A DNA stretch of 64,000 nt from contig NC_135002.1 in assembly GCF_051020985.1 (NCBI RefSeq), positions 8,184,001-8,248,000 on the forward strand, given 5' to 3'. Shown piece by piece: positions 1-12,391 of the stretch. Below the pieces are notes generated by a model that worked only from the letters and a program-made list of their open reading frames with translations, had not been told where the DNA came from and did not search any database. Position numbers and translations under genes: made by a program. Every line of letters begins with the position of its first letter. Within the stretch, counting starts at the first letter, position 1. The DNA comes from Nomia melanderi. Its lineage: Eukaryota; Arthropoda; Insecta; Hymenoptera; Halictidae.

Positions 1-632
1 GTGGCGCGACGCGGCGCAGGGCGGACGGGGAGCGCGCCGTGTGCGCGAACAGGAGAGCAGGGCCGTTGTGCCTGCACTCGGTCAGGTGCGCATCAAAGCG
101 AAGTAATGCAGTTGCCAGTTGAACGCACGTACAATGCCAGCTAATGAGTCAGCTCTTGATGAACCTGCCGACGATGACGCGTGCCTATGGATTGTCCGAT
201 CGGTTCCGCGCCGCCACCGACCTCGCTCGCTGCTCGCTGCTCCCCCGCAGCGCCACCCCCTATTACTCGTTTAATTCGCCGACAGACGTTCCGCCGGATT
301 ACGGTTTCGTTTTCAAGTGTTGCGGCCCGCGTTCCCTTCCTGTATGCAATAAAATAAAAGTTCCAACGGGAACGGACGGGATCGGGACCGCACGCCGAGT
401 TGACGGTCGGTTTGGCACATTCGGGTCGTTCGATTCGAATGCCCCACTGTTCGCTTGCGCCGACCCTCCTAGATGGGAATGCGTATCTCGCGAGCTACCA
501 TGTATCTCTGGACGAGTTTCGAAATTGGGACGAGTGCAGCTGATCTTTCAGAAGCAACGGGGAGGTTTAAAGTTTTGGTTCGATTTTAGAACAAGGATTT
601 TCAGATGGATTGGTTCAACTGTAATATTTTAG
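1..632. other. GC-rich window edge, no recognisable gene
   Basis: The first 140 bases are very GC- and CpG-rich, with a donor-like CAG|GTGCGC near base 86. They could be the end of a GC island or a 5' untranslated exon cut by the window edge. An ATG frame of 162 codons runs from 144 to 632 on the + strand. Its translation is rich in R, S, P and F, has no signal peptide, domain or repeat I recognise, and crosses from GC-rich into AT-rich sequence without a splice signal. I do not call it a gene. Confidence 0.3.
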
Positions 633-1473
633 TCGAGTGTATTGATCGGAACGTTATATATCGAAGATTGCTTTTACAGAGACAAAGCTTTTAATTTTGT
701 TTGGAGTTTAAATCGAATTTCGAAAGTGGCGACGCATGGAGCCGACATATTTAATGGGATGTTTAAACAGTTGACTTTAATCTGGTAATGATGGTAATGA
801 GTAGTGCGATTAGATTTCAAACTCGATTTTGTAGGTACGCTGCGAAAGGATCTGCCGTTTCCGCGCGTTAATCATGAAATAAAGCACAAACGGATGTGTC
901 GAATTACAGGGGTTCGCAGTGCCGACGAGCGACGCAGAAAAGGTCCTCAATTGCTCAGCCAGAATTCTCAAGACTAAATTACCTTAGATCGAAGGATTTC
1001 CTGGGGAAATCATGACTGGGAGTAGTCTTACCATAAATTGTAGGGTCCGACTGTTTCCTTCGGCCGACGGAATTGGTACTAATTTCCCTATAGTGAAAGT
1101 CGCTCGACACTGACAAATCGCGGCTTAAATGCTGGAGAGATTAATGGAACAATCCCGGTCGCCAGCGTATGTATATTCGTCCGAGTATATTAACAATCTT
1201 CCATTAACAACAACACAATACTCCGAACCAAATATTTCATTTTAATTAACCGATTCTTGTTCCTCTTCGACGCAATACGGCCAAGTAAACCATCGCCGCC
1301 AGTAATTACGCTAAGTAATCTGTATAAAATACATTTAATACGAGCGAAGCAAATAAAACGCCGCATATTCTTCGTTCTTTCAAAATCCAACTGGAATATT
1401 CGCTATTGCCCACATTCAAGTCGTTCGAATAAAGATAGAATGCAAGCGAATACAACATCTTTTCACGTTAATA
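633..1473. other. AT-rich spacer, nothing recognised
   Basis: AT-rich sequence with stop codons in all frames. I see no repeat family, hairpin or motif cluster here. Confidence 0.5.
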
Positions 1474-1497
1474 CCTCTCTCTCTCTCCCTCTCTCTC
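1474..1497. repeat. (CT)n microsatellite, interrupted
   Basis: Short CT dinucleotide tract with one CCC interruption. On the - strand it reads GAGAGAG, the kind of sequence bound by GAGA-type factors in insects; binding here is only a possibility. Confidence 0.85.
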
Positions 1498-1599
1498 GCA
1501 GCGAATTATTAACGTCGAAACGAATAATGTTAAATCAAAACGATTCGCCAGACGAAATAAAGAGGCAAAAAGAAACTCGCGGTTTCCACGCCGCTTAAC

Positions 1600-2580
1600 G
1601 GATTTCGCGATCGTTTTCGATTCACCGCGCCAGGTCCCCATTAATTTCCCGCGGCGCCCTCGTAAAAATCGGTCCCGCGCCTCCGTATCGTTAAGGACAC
1701 GGGGGAATTGCAAATCTTCTGATTATTGCATCGATTGCGCGGATTCGCCAATGAAAGGTGGCGGCTAGAAGAGTGGGAAGGAAGCGGGCGACGGCTGCCA
1801 CGGTGAAGACGGGGGCGCACGGGGACGGGGGGCGGTAGAGTCGAAGAAAAGGGAGCAATACGGTACACGGCGAGCAGCACCCGGTACCCTCCATTGGGAC
1901 GATTTTTCCAGCGGAGGCTGTGAAACAGGTTGTTCCGGTGAGCGAGCGAAAAAGAATAAAGAGGAGGGAAGAAAGATTATAGCGAGGAATGAACGGACGG
2001 AGGAGAGGCACAGCCGGTGAACCCGGCCCTTTTTATTCATCTCGCTCCGTTGCTCGGTTCAACGCACGCCCAGCCACGCTGTGCCTCGTCTTACGGGCCC
2101 CGGTTCTAACGACGCTGTCACTGTTCCACGGAACTGGGTCTACGAAACAGAAATCTTCTAGCTTTCCAACTCTGGCAATTTTTCTTTTGGAATTTCTCAA
2201 GCGGTTTTGGAGATAGACTGGTGGAAACTGGAATACTGGGAATCGAAAAAGAAAATCAGTTAACGAGATGGTAGAGTTAATTCTTCTATGCGGAGATCTA
2301 AGTATTTAGAAGCTTCAAGGAACAAGTTCGTGATTTTGAAGTTGAATCGATGTAAATTGGAACGGTTCGAATCAAGGAACTATTCGATTATTCGATTCGT
2401 GATAATAGAATTAAATTCTCCGGAAATTTGAACCTTGTAGAATGATTCTTTAACGTTTCTATTTGGTATCGATATGTTTGAAGTGTAAATAAGCTGGTGT
2501 ATTTTATATAATAGTAGGTTAATACAGAAGTATTTTCATGTTGGATTCTTCGTACCGGAAGTAGTAATTTTTATCGACTC
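1600..2580. other. Skew island 1: GC core with GT-rich right flank
   Basis: The GC- and CpG-rich core covers about 1600-2160. Bases 2161-2580 are GT-rich on the + strand; for example 2221-2280 has 17 G and 5 C. The left side is only weakly A- and C-biased. Several overlapping short frames on both strands in the core are typical of GC-rich non-coding DNA. Confidence 0.6.
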
Positions 2581-3594
2581 GCCTAATGGAAGAGTCAGTA
2601 GGTACTTGTGAACGCGAACTCGTTAAAAAATCATCTACGCGATTCCGCCGTGATTCCCGAGCGTTTCCATGGAAGATAAAGTATCCTCAAGTATCTTCGG
2701 AACCTCTTCGCGTCGTCCATTTATTCGTTCAATCACGGCCTTCGGAAAAAATCGGTCGACTCGGGAAAAAGAGGACTGGCCATAGACTTCTTCTCGCCAT
2801 TCATAACGATCACCTTAAAAAAGCGGGAGCAAGTGTAAGATTCAGCGGGGCAGGGTACGCGATTATTTACGCTCGCGTTACAAGGCCATCAACTCTATTA
2901 CGGTCTCCCTCGTAATTGGAACCATTCACGAGCGTTCCCCCGATCGGCTCCAGATATCGAACTCTTTCGAAAACGATCCCCCCGTCCCGCTGCGGAGGCA
3001 GCTTCACCCGTTCCCCCGGAACGTTCTCAATTAGAGAGTCCCCGACAACATTCCGGTACGTTCGCAGGATCGATTCTGTTCATTTGTCCTGGCATCCGCG
3101 GCGAAGCCACTCTCGCGAAACAATATCGGTAAAGATCGAAGCAAATCAAAGTGTACTTAGGTATAATAGGATTATGCATTATAATTTCCGGTAATACAGA
3201 CATTTTAGGTAACAGAGTTGTATGTTATATATTATAATCGTATTAACCTTTCGAAAAGTTCCTCGCTGGAGATATTTTTAGATTTTCTGATGAAATATGG
3301 AGGATATTCTTGGAGACTCATTAATGAGAAGAGATGTGTAAATTGTGAAACCGAGGTATTTAATTTCGATATTTTACGTATTAACGGATTATATGAAGTT
3401 TAATGTTAAATATGAAACTTTATAATTCTGCTGTATTGCACCAAGCTGGGGCTCAAGAATCAATGCGAGTTGTCATTTCGAAATTTTCTTCCACGTTATT
3501 GCTAAAATTTGAAAATTGCTTCAGATCTCAATTTCCGACGTAAACGGAACATTGTTCCACGAGCATTGCAACATTAAGGTTTCCAATAATCCTC
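2581..3594. other. Mixed spacer, no recognised feature
   Basis: A moderately GC-rich patch at about 2900-3130 sits in AT-rich DNA. Two adjoining short frames, 2586-2915 and 2916-3194, have unremarkable low-information translations. No homology or motif is evident. Confidence 0.4.
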
Positions 3595-3838
3595 TTAACC
3601 CGTTGTCCTACAACAACGAGTGATACTCGTGGTGAAGATTTTCAGCATGATTCAACAAATACACTCAGTTCATTCGAATTCAAAGTAAATGTTATTCCTC
3701 TGTAATCAACTGTTATACTTAAAAGGAAATATAGGCATAACATATGCTTAGAATTTTTCTCTTTTTCCAACAAATTATTAATGACAAAGTAGCCGTATCG
3801 ATCAGAGCTGAGAAAGAAATCACAGGCGAAGGGGTTAA
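3595..3838 (+). mobile_element. TTAA-flanked MITE, family A copy 1
   Basis: A 244-bp element with TTAA at both ends and short inverted termini: TTAACCCGTTGTCCTAC at the left, and TTAACCCCTTCGCCTGT as the reverse complement of the right end. The TTAA target and CCC...GGG termini are hallmarks of the piggyBac superfamily. It carries a subterminal dyad, ACGAGT-GAT-ACTCGT. Most of its length aligns with the element at 37824-38081 in the same orientation. It has no transposase, so it is non-autonomous. Confidence 0.8.
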
Positions 3839-4019
3839 TAATGCCTAAAACGAATGTAAACGAACGCACTGAACCAATCATCGCGTTCAGCGATAAACCG
3901 AGAATCGCACTTTGAAAAATATCGGAAATGCTCGCAGCGTACGTACGATTCCCTCGCGAAAGGGCAACGATTACCTGAATACACTCTGGAAAATGAGGAA
4001 AAACGACCGGAAACTTGGA

Positions 4020-4760
4020 ACGGTCAGCGCGCGTGCATCCATCACGATCGCGGGATAGTTTTCATCTTCGATTAACCGAGACGACGACAGATAAATTTCA
4101 GCTTGACAAACTACGGGATCGCGTCCCAAACGAGACACTCTAATTGCCGTGTAATTACGCGACGGTGCGCGCGCGAGTCGATCGTCGAAACGTTGTTTTC
4201 TCGTCGGGCGCGGCGACAGAGTAGGAGGCGGAAGAGGAAGAGGGGGAAGGACGATTTTAAAAAACGCGTTGGAAAATACCGCAGCTGGATAGACGTGAAA
4301 AATTCAGCTCGGTAATACGGGAACACGTTTCGAGGCGTGCACGCGCGCTCGTGGGCACCCGGCACGCGTGCCAGATAGGGAAAGCGCGGAAACCAGGCAA
4401 GGGGGCGTGAAAAGGGCGTTGCCGATAAGCCTGCTGCCAAACGTTCCTAATATTGATGAAATTCTACTAATCTGCCTGCTAATGTATCGCGCCTGCATTT
4501 GTTCCCCGATAATTACATGCTACCGTTCCCTAGAATTCCCCGCAATCGGACTAGCCGACGGTTTCGCATTTCGGGCTGCCGAATTTCAACGTATCCCATA
4601 ACGGTTTGTTCGGTTATATATTAAGAAAAATGGGGAAAATAGGAAAGTTTGTGTGCAAGATGATCAATAGATCGAAGATTATAGTATTAACTTTTTCTAT
4701 CGTGGGACTGTGATGTATAGAACGCTATTGTATAATGTAAAATGGAACGGAATTTCGCGT
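4020..4760. other. Skew island 2: GC core with GT-rich right flank
   Basis: The core at about 4020-4610 is CpG-rich. The right flank is strongly G-biased: 4621-4680 has 16 G and 3 C. The left side (3901-3960) is neutral, possibly because element A1 lies close by. Confidence 0.6.
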
Positions 4761-5494
4761 TATTGGGTTTTATTGTACCGCTCAGTTCTATAATTTCATA
4801 ATACCTAAACAATTGGACAATGATATGGATTCCTATTTTGAACTTTGTCGTTGGATACCTGAATTTGTTGTGTCGCAGTATTCTATGATCCGATATAGAG
4901 CGATATAGATTCGAATTAATATTTGGACAATCGGATTACGCGATGCTTCGACATCACGCGTTACCGAGTGTCATGTATAGCGATGGTCTATGGTTGAATA
5001 TGAAACGGAACTATGAGCGAATAGTTGAACGACTAAGAGAAATCGGGGGAGTATTCTGAAGATAACAATTCACTGTAACTCCAACTCGAGTAAGTTTACC
5101 GTTCTACGTTTACCGAAGAACGATCGCCCGCCACGGTTCATTAAAAACTATGAAGGATTGGCCGGAACAACGCTAACGTCGCCTTTTATGAAAGAATCGC
5201 TGCGAGGAAGATTGCATGCTTCGACCGCAAATGGTTAATACCATGCGGTTAGTTCTAACACCGCTAGAGGAGAGCTTGCCCGGGTCTCGCGTATAAGTTC
5301 GCGATTAACGCTTGCCGCGCAAGTGGAGTAATTCGATAGGTGCTGCGGAAAGGCGAGAAGAAAATAACTTCATCGTGGACATTGATATGCTCGTCAAGTC
5401 CACTTAACGGTGGTGATTCTGTTTAGCTCGTGGTGTGAATCGAATAACACACCTTACATCGCAGCTATCGCGCCGGCTATTACGCAGCCGCTTT
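4761..5494. other. AT-rich spacer, nothing recognised
   Basis: AT-rich sequence with a small GC-richer patch at about 5100-5350. No repeat, motif cluster or plausible exon was seen. Confidence 0.4.
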
Positions 5495-5620
5495 GAACCC
5501 TTGTCATATACTTTATTTCTCAACTGTGTTCGGTGCAACTTAAAAAAGAAAAAGGACAAATTTTTATGGATACTCTATGTCCACGTTTACTCAGGCCAAC
5601 GATTCATACTAGAAACGTAA
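5495..5620 (-). mobile_element. Degenerate family A MITE remnant
   Basis: The segment starting GAACCCTTGTCATAT and continuing with TTTATTTCTCAACTGTG parallels the - strand order of family A: terminal CCCTT, then TTTATTTCTCAACTATG in the copy at 36150. Matching pieces include the A-rich centre and a CACGTTTAC motif. The ends have decayed and no TTAA pair can be defined. Confidence 0.45.
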
Positions 5621-5699
5621 TATTTAATTTACATTGAAAACATATAAATAACATTTAGATTTCTCAAATTCTACCGCAATTTAATCTATATTTATTATA

Positions 5700-7000
5700 T
5701 ATACATCTAATCGATTTGATCTAATCAATCTTAAAGACTAACACGATTCTAGATCAAGGGATTAACCTGTAGAAACAAGAATCCAGCAGCAAAGTGAATG
5801 ATACAAACATACCGACGAAAAGTCGCACGAGACGAAGCAATATTAAAACAATTTCACGCGAAAACAATCGCTTACCGATGCAAAGTGAAGCAATAAAACG
5901 ACCAAACCACTGGCTGCAACGCGAAACATCTCAATTTCACGCTCACTTTGACCAACCGGCGCAAAAATTACGATCTCCCCCTAATCTCGCTTGTCCATCC
6001 AAACGCGTTTAATTGGCCGCGAGAAAAATCGCCTGGTCGCGTTCCTGATTCACCGGGAATTAAATCAAATTCCCGGAACATGCGAAGAGCGAGAGATTCC
6101 ACCCGGCAGTATTTTCTCGCCAGCTTTTACTCTCGCGAGCGTGACGCGTATCGCGATGCTCCTCGAGAGGTGTTTAGAAACGCCTGGTGGGTCCGCGATA
6201 TTTCGTCGCGATAAATAAAAACGAGGGGGTGTGTGTGTGTGTTTACGCGACGGTGGCCAGACCCCCGCGACGGTCACGCGCTGATTCGTTATTCATCGCG
6301 CGTCGTGTGTAATCGCGGATCACCGTTTAAGCGCAGTTTAACCTTGGCGGAGCCGGCTTGTCCTCGACTCGTCGTCAGCCTTGAAAATCGGGGAACGGCT
6401 CGTCGTCGCGAATATATCTACGCTGCTAAATGGGTCGTCAAATTATAGGCCGAGTCTTTCCCACGGTGGCCGCGCGTCCTGCGCACTCTCGTTTTCAGTA
6501 AAAATCGTAATTGTTCCGGTCTAACGGCCGTTCACCCTACTACCACGATCGGCCGGCTCTGCCCATGAATGAGCCTCCGCGAGAATGAAATTCAAGAAGT
6601 CGCGTTTCTCGTCCCTGCCCCTGTTTCTCCACGTTGCCAGCTCGCTTTCTCGGGACTATACGGTTACTCGGGCGTGGTTCACTTTGAACCGGGCCCGTCT
6701 CAACGTTTCATCCTGTTATTAATTGACCACCGCCGCGCGTTTTTTGCAACTCTCGCGAGCGTTTCCGTTTTCTGCAATTGCAATTACGGTTCTCACCGAT
6801 TTCGTCTCGGGATATCCGTGGCGTGTTTCCTCGCGCGAACGCTTGCCTGCGTTCGTTTGTCTTGGGAATTGCTTTCGTTTAATTGGAAGACGAGGTTCAT
6901 TTCAAATTGATTATAGCTATTGTTTCGTATAGGATTGAAGAGAGTATATTAGTAGTGGTGTGTTTAATAAACTACGGTGTTTCGGGAAATTAAATTACTG
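5700..7000. other. Skew island 3: AC-rich, GC core, GT-rich
   Basis: The left flank, about 5760-6000, is C-biased (5941-6000: 23 C, 8 G). The core at 6000-6880 is GC- and CpG-rich. The right flank is strongly G-biased (6901-6960: 15 G, 3 C). The many short overlapping frames on both strands here are by-products of this composition. Confidence 0.7.
6229..6242. repeat. (GT)7 microsatellite
   Basis: Seven GT units following a run of five G. Confidence 0.85.
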
Positions 7001-7189
7001 TCTAGTTTTAGGGGAGACCGAGATCGTTTAGGAGAATCCAAACCTTCGAGTCTGATCGACGAATGAAAATCCGGAGATTCAATTTTGCGCGAGAGATGCG
7101 ATAATAACGCGAAATAATTATCGCACTCGGAGTTTTCTAGAGGGTTACGCCGGGCAAAACGATTCGGAAGAGAGTCTGGAAAGCACACC

Positions 7190-7679
7190 TCAAATTACCG
7201 GCTCTCGCCGCCAAGATGAACGTTTTCGTTAGACGGGGAGGAAAGTTTCAAAGCATCCGCGGAAAATATAGAAGAACGATAACAAGGAACGCTCGAGATT
7301 CGGGATCCAAAGGAACGAATAACGCCGGTCGAACTCTTGGCCGTTGTTTTCGCCGCCGAAACGAAACTCCCGCTACGAGCAACAATGCGGCCGACGTGAA
7401 AAGTTGCGGGGCCCTCGAGAGAATAGTTCGGACGACTTGAACCGGCAAAAATTAGTTTATCGGGCTTCATTGCCCTTAATTAGCCGCGGAACGCACCGCG
7501 TGCGAATAAAACGTGGGGGAAAAAGAGCACCGAACTCCCTTCTCTCCAAGAAAGCGATGGAATTGTAGTTAAACAGGTATTTAAAAGGAGGAATGTGTTG
7601 CAACTTTTTCAAGAAGTTCTTCTTCGAAACGAAGATGTAGAAATCGTCAGGAACAGTCACTTTTATATCTACTTTTTCG
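7190..7679. other. Skew island 4: GC core with GT-rich right flank
   Basis: A smaller GC-rich core at about 7190-7560, then a G-biased stretch (7561-7620: 13 G, 5 C) that runs up to the MITE at 7680. Confidence 0.5.
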
Positions 7680-7916
7680 TTAACACGTTCACTACTACAA
7701 CGGTCATCGATTATTAGAGCCTCCGAATTAATTGGGAACAATTATAGTTTGTCAGGTGACTGACGTCAAACGGAAATGTCCAGTAGCGTAAAAAACTAGA
7801 GAACAGCACAAGGATTGGGATAGCAAATAATAAACTGTTCCTCTTCAGCGTTGCTACAAGAGAATAAAAAGCGGTACATAAAACTCTGAAGTTTTTCGCG
7901 GCGGTCAACGTGTTAA
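7680..7916. mobile_element. TTAA-flanked MITE, family D copy 1
   Basis: A 237-bp element. The left terminus is TTAACACGTTCAC and the reverse complement of the right terminus is TTAACACGTTGACCGCC, an inverted match of 12 of the first 13 bases. The TTAA ends fit piggyBac-type insertion. The right end also matches the left end of the copy at 11400 (GTTGACYGYCGCG followed by AACTTCAGAG). No coding capacity. Confidence 0.75.
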
Positions 7917-8883
7917 TAGTAAATATGTCTCTTATTATCGACTAATTGTGTGGTTCAGTATAACAGTTTAATTAGTATTTCTCAGTTGTCGAGAAAAAGA
8001 AGCTTCTGAGTAATATTCTTGGATCGATTAATTACTAATACTAATAATCAGTAATCATTAAAACTGTTGATAACATTGTGGTATTAGTGTTCGTTTAATT
8101 CAAGATCGTCTCACAAAAGTTTTTTCCTAAAAAGTTACTTTTCGATTTCTCTAATTACGACAATGAGCGATAAATCTCGGTAAATCGTCCTCACATTTTT
8201 CTGTAAGTTTTGCGAAACGTAACATGCACCCTTCTATCAGAAACCTGTTCAACTCCTCGTACGTTCCGCTCGACGATTCGCTGTTCGACTCGTCGAATCT
8301 GAACGAATGCAAAGTACCACAGCGATTTCCGGTTTCGCGCCTTGAACGGCGAGCCGCAGTTTAACTTTTACACGCTCGGTCCCGACGTATAAACGCATGC
8401 TCGACGATCCTTCTTTTTCTTTGCCCGTACGCGCGAATTCCTGCGGCAAAAACAAAATCGTTGCGTGTAAACCGTTCATCCACCGCGGAACGAGAATTAC
8501 ATGCGTTTATCGTGAATTCTAATGTACAGAACGTGACGAGGTAAAAGCGTGGCTCCGTTTTTTCTCGCCGTAATATGACCCTTGCGTAATTGTTGCTTCG
8601 GCATTCGTTGATCTATTTTTCGTCCCATTGAAGATTTCATTCAAGGAACACCGTCGATCGATGCGCACGGAACGTTGCCCATAATCAAGATAATCTCTAT
8701 GAATTTCGTACATTTTTCTCAAGGGTTGATTAATCTTATTATTATAAGTTCACGGAAGCAACAAGGTAAAGAAACTACCCCTAATCGTTGCTATATAAAC
8801 GGAACTCAAAACCTGTTGCACGGCGATGAAACTCTTTAACGCTCGAATCAGGTAACACTTAAATAATAAACGATCAAACATCT
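7917..8883. other. Spacer, nothing recognised
   Basis: AT-rich sequence with a GC-richer patch at about 8240-8480. No gene, repeat or motif cluster recognised. Confidence 0.4.
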
Positions 8884-9091
8884 TTAACGCTAAACCTACC
8901 CAGAAATTAAATTGAGCTTTCGAAGTATCTCTATAGCAACTCCAAGAATGCATCTGTTGAGACTTGAACTGATTTACAATTCAGCTTGCGTATTGCTAAA
9001 TTACATTCATTAACATTATCTTTTTTAATAATTGCCAAAAGAAGACATCAGGAATGAGTCATTCTGACTCGTCTGGTGGTTTTAGCGATAA
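8884..9091 (+). mobile_element. TTAA-type MITE, family C copy 1
   Basis: A 208-bp element. The left end is TTAACGCTAAACCTACC; the reverse complement of the right end is TTATCGCTAAAACCACC, so the right TTAA has one mutation. The interior aligns with the element at 18522-18989, including TCTCTATAG, GCATCTGTTGAGACTTGA and TTGCGTATTGCTAAAT. The right end carries the dyad-like TCATTCTGACTCGTCTGG, shared with the other C copies. Confidence 0.75.
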
Positions 9092-9101
9092 CCAATGGTA
9101 T

Positions 9102-9323
9102 AATTAACTCTATCGTGGAATGATATCGTAACACGACTTCTTGCTCCAATATCTAAACTCGAAAGTTCCGAATAAATCATTCGATCCCTCGAATAACGAA
9201 CATAACTCTAATCAAAAATTAACTCTATCGTGGAATGCTGCCGTAACGCGATTTCTTGCTCCAATATCTAAAATCGAAAGTTTCGAATAAATCATTCGAT
9301 ACCTCGAGCAACGAACATAACTT
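9102..9323. repeat. Tandem duplication, 115-bp period, two units
   Basis: AACTCTATCGTGGAATG begins at 9106 and again at 9221. The units stay alignable through CTTGCTCCAATATCTAAA and AATAAATCATTCGAT to ACGAACATAACT. A handful of substitutions separate them, so the duplication is not very recent. It starts just after family C copy 1. Confidence 0.85.
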
Positions 9324-11399
9324 TATAGAAAGCCTTTATACAAGTCCAACAAATTCTCATTCACAAAGGCTTAATGACGTTCTGCATACAGGGGGGAACG
9401 AAGTTATGGCGAAGTAAGACAGACAACTCGATAAAGTATAGTTCGTTCCACGAGTCCCGATACTTAGGGGTTCGGGCGCAACACTTTCAACGGGCTTTCG
9501 CAATTTAACGCGATATTCGGGGAAACTTTCGATTCGTGGTGCGCTGCCCCGCATAGAATGGGGGTAGTCGAGTTACCGGTGAATGAAATTCAATTTCGGT
9601 GGCCGGCCAAGGGACGACGACGCCTCGCGACGTGGTCATCCGATGTAATCGGGAAGTCGCGGCGAAGAAACGTTTTAAAGGGAAAGCTCTCAGCGCGTCC
9701 CGGTTCCACGATGTTAACGGCAGAAAGAAAGGCGAGACTGTGACGCGGCTGGGAACGGGATAAACGTATTCATCACTTAGTTATTAACGCGTTTAATCAA
9801 GCGGGACGTATCGGTGGGCGGTAAATTGGATTTTTCAGTGGCCGCCGCGGAACGCGTTAAGTTGAATGTAAATGAATCAACCAGCTGATTAAGTCCTAAT
9901 TCCTCCCTAGCTTTCTGCGCGAAATAACGCGTACAAACTTTTGCGAGTATTAGTACATGGATATTCGAAATTTGTTTTTGGAAGCAACAATCAATGAAAT
10001 TGAAGAAAATTGTTTTCTTTTTAATTTTTGATTTTCTCGTATGTCGATGTGTACATGGCGCTAGAAATTTTATGTTAATTCAGAGAGACGCATGGAGATT
10101 AAAATAACAGCGAGTTCAAAGATAACACGCTTCCGTTTATCTTGATTTATCCGTTTGATCGTTCGGAAGGTTCTCGAGTACGGTGTCTTCATAAATTTTC
10201 ATTATCCGAAGTGATGGAATTTGTTGATTAAAGCCCCGGACAGAGCAAGAACGGAACGCTCCGGTTATATGATACACGATGTTGTAGCTGTAATAATAAT
10301 ATCACGGCTATCCCTGTTTCCACAGCCGCATTTAATCTCAATTGAAACGGAGGAGTAGAAGAAAAACATGCGGAATATTAAATTTCCCCCGGCTCCGTCG
10401 GCGATAAAGAAAAATACGGGGGTGTTAATTTAAAGCCGAAAACACACTTTCTTTGAAAACATGAATTTGTAAAGGCTAAACTGTACATTTTATGCCCCGC
10501 GCGAAGGAGAAAAGGCAATTTAACGTTCAATGTTGAAATTTCAACATTTATCGTAACCACCATTTTCCTTGTAAAACTAATAAAAAATTTTCCAGTTTCC
10601 AGTTATGTTTCCGTTGGTCACGATATATTTTCTCAAATTACCGATACGTCACGTATACGCGAAATTTATATCAGACACAATAGAACGTCGACAACGAATG
10701 AGAAATTTCAACTTGTTTTATTAAACATTTCGAAATTTCGCTCCGGCCAGTTACGAGTAGGCTTAAAATAAAGAGACCGCGGGAACCTAATTAATTCCGA
10801 ATAAAGGTGTATCGCGGGATTAGAATTATCCCGTTTTAATGACATAAAACTCGAAGCTCCGAGCGTCCCGGCGGCAAGTCACAAATAAAACACGAGAATC
10901 CACCGGGCACGATCGTTTTCAAACTTGAACAAATCGTTAGTGTCGTTCAAGCAAACATTTCGCGATTCGCTTTACAAACTACGCGACGATTAAAAAAAGA
11001 AAACGCTAGAGGATCGTTGAACCATATTCTCCTAATGACGCAAGAAACTACCTCCGTTTCGCTGAAAGTATATAGTACCTGCCCCCATTATCATTCCGGC
11101 TTTTTAACGAGTTGCCCCACTAATCTTAATCCGCGCAAATAAAACCGGGCAGTATGCAAACGAGCCTGATGAATGGATTATGCGGAGACCATCGATCACG
11201 CTGGGAGTACATTTTCATCCGCCGATTTCAATAAAGCGATCGTGTAAGTTGCCTATCGATACCCGACCAAATACAACCTCTTTAACGTCTCGCTGCTCCA
11301 ATTTTTCAGCCGGCGCGTCACCGCGTTCCTCTCTTCGGAATATTTCGTAAATACCCCCGTAAAACGTACCGCGGAAAAACAAGATAATCATCTGTCAAT
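9324..11399. other. Spacer with a small GC core near 9560-9760
   Basis: Mostly AT-rich. The GC-rich patch at 9560-9760 has a mildly G-biased right side. The remainder, including 10380-10560 and 10740-11350, has no recognised gene or repeat apart from the putative short TTAA element at 9784. Confidence 0.4.
9784..9860. mobile_element. Possible internally deleted TTAA element
   Basis: A 77-bp segment bounded by TTAACGCGTTTAATC and, as the reverse complement of the right end, TTAACGCGTTCCGCGG. The first ten bases match as inverted repeats and resemble family D termini (TTAACACGTT). It may be a deletion derivative, or chance in a CpG-rich setting. Confidence 0.35.
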
Positions 11400-11586
11400 T
11401 TAACATGTTGACTGTCGCGAGAAACTTCAGAGCTTCACGTATCGCTCATTCTTTGGTAACAAATATAAAAAGGTACGATCACTTATGACTTGGTATCGCA
11501 ATTCTTACGTTACACTGTCATTCATACTATTGAACATTTTCATTATACATCGGTTATCTAAGAAATTATAGCAGTCAATGTATTAA
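11400..11586 (+). mobile_element. TTAA-flanked MITE, family D copy 2
   Basis: A 187-bp element. The left end TTAACATGTTGACTGTCGCG continues with the AACTTCAGAG found in copy 1 (reverse orientation at 7916). The reverse complement of the right end is TTAATACATTGACTGC. The termini have diverged but keep TTAA and the GTTGACTG / ATTGACTG core. Confidence 0.65.
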
Positions 11587-12391
11587 TTCAATTTCGATAC
11601 TTATTACACGCGCATTATACATTATCTCTCTAAATGTATACTTAGAAATGAACTTTCAGAATCGGTCTAACAATTTCAGTTATTCTTAGACCTGTTCTCG
11701 CGAAATGAATTGCTCGTTCCACCCAATCTACCAAGAAACGCGACTTCTCAAGCAAACATCGATCGCAAAGATCAATCCTCTACTCCTCGACACGATTCCA
11801 AAGTCGCAAACCGATTCGGAAAATACGAAAGCAAGGGAAAGCTAAAAATTCACGCAACACAATATATTTTCGAACGTCCCACAGACGCGAAAAATGTCTG
11901 AATGGAGAACTTGTTTGGACAGAACAGGTTCGAAAAAAAATCCGCGGAACGACACGCGTAAAAACACAGCTCGCGAAACGGCTGGTCGAGCGGGTTGTTC
12001 ATCTTAATACCGGAATAAACAAACCGAGCGCAAGCCAATTAGGAGTTGGTCGGTCGCGTGGCCCGTTCGCACGCGGTGCCTACCAATTTCCCGGGTTTAT
12101 ACGGTCCGCGAGGTATTCAAAACAAAATCAGAGCGCGGGCGCGGGGGCCGGGCTAATGTCCATTTTCGCCAGCTGCGCGTGAACGCCATTCGTACGTAAA
12201 TTTTACCGTCCCCCGGTGTCCCGTGTTTTTATCGTCGCGCGAGCGTGCGCGCCGTCCGAATTTATTTCTCTGTGCTCCCCGTCGTCCAATCGGATGGACC
12301 CGGCGCGGACGGGTAACGTTCGACGGGACCGGACATCGAATCTCACCGGAAACACGGAGACCGTCCCGGACAGTCAGTTACCTCATTCACT

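Noticed and set aside
144..632. 162-codon ATG frame on the + strand
   Set aside because: No recognisable family, composition drifts along its length, and there is no splice or polyadenylation context I trust.
2355..2375. GGTTCGAATC resembling a tRNA B box
   Set aside because: No matching A box, acceptor stem or anticodon arm could be folded around it. No tRNA was found elsewhere in the window.
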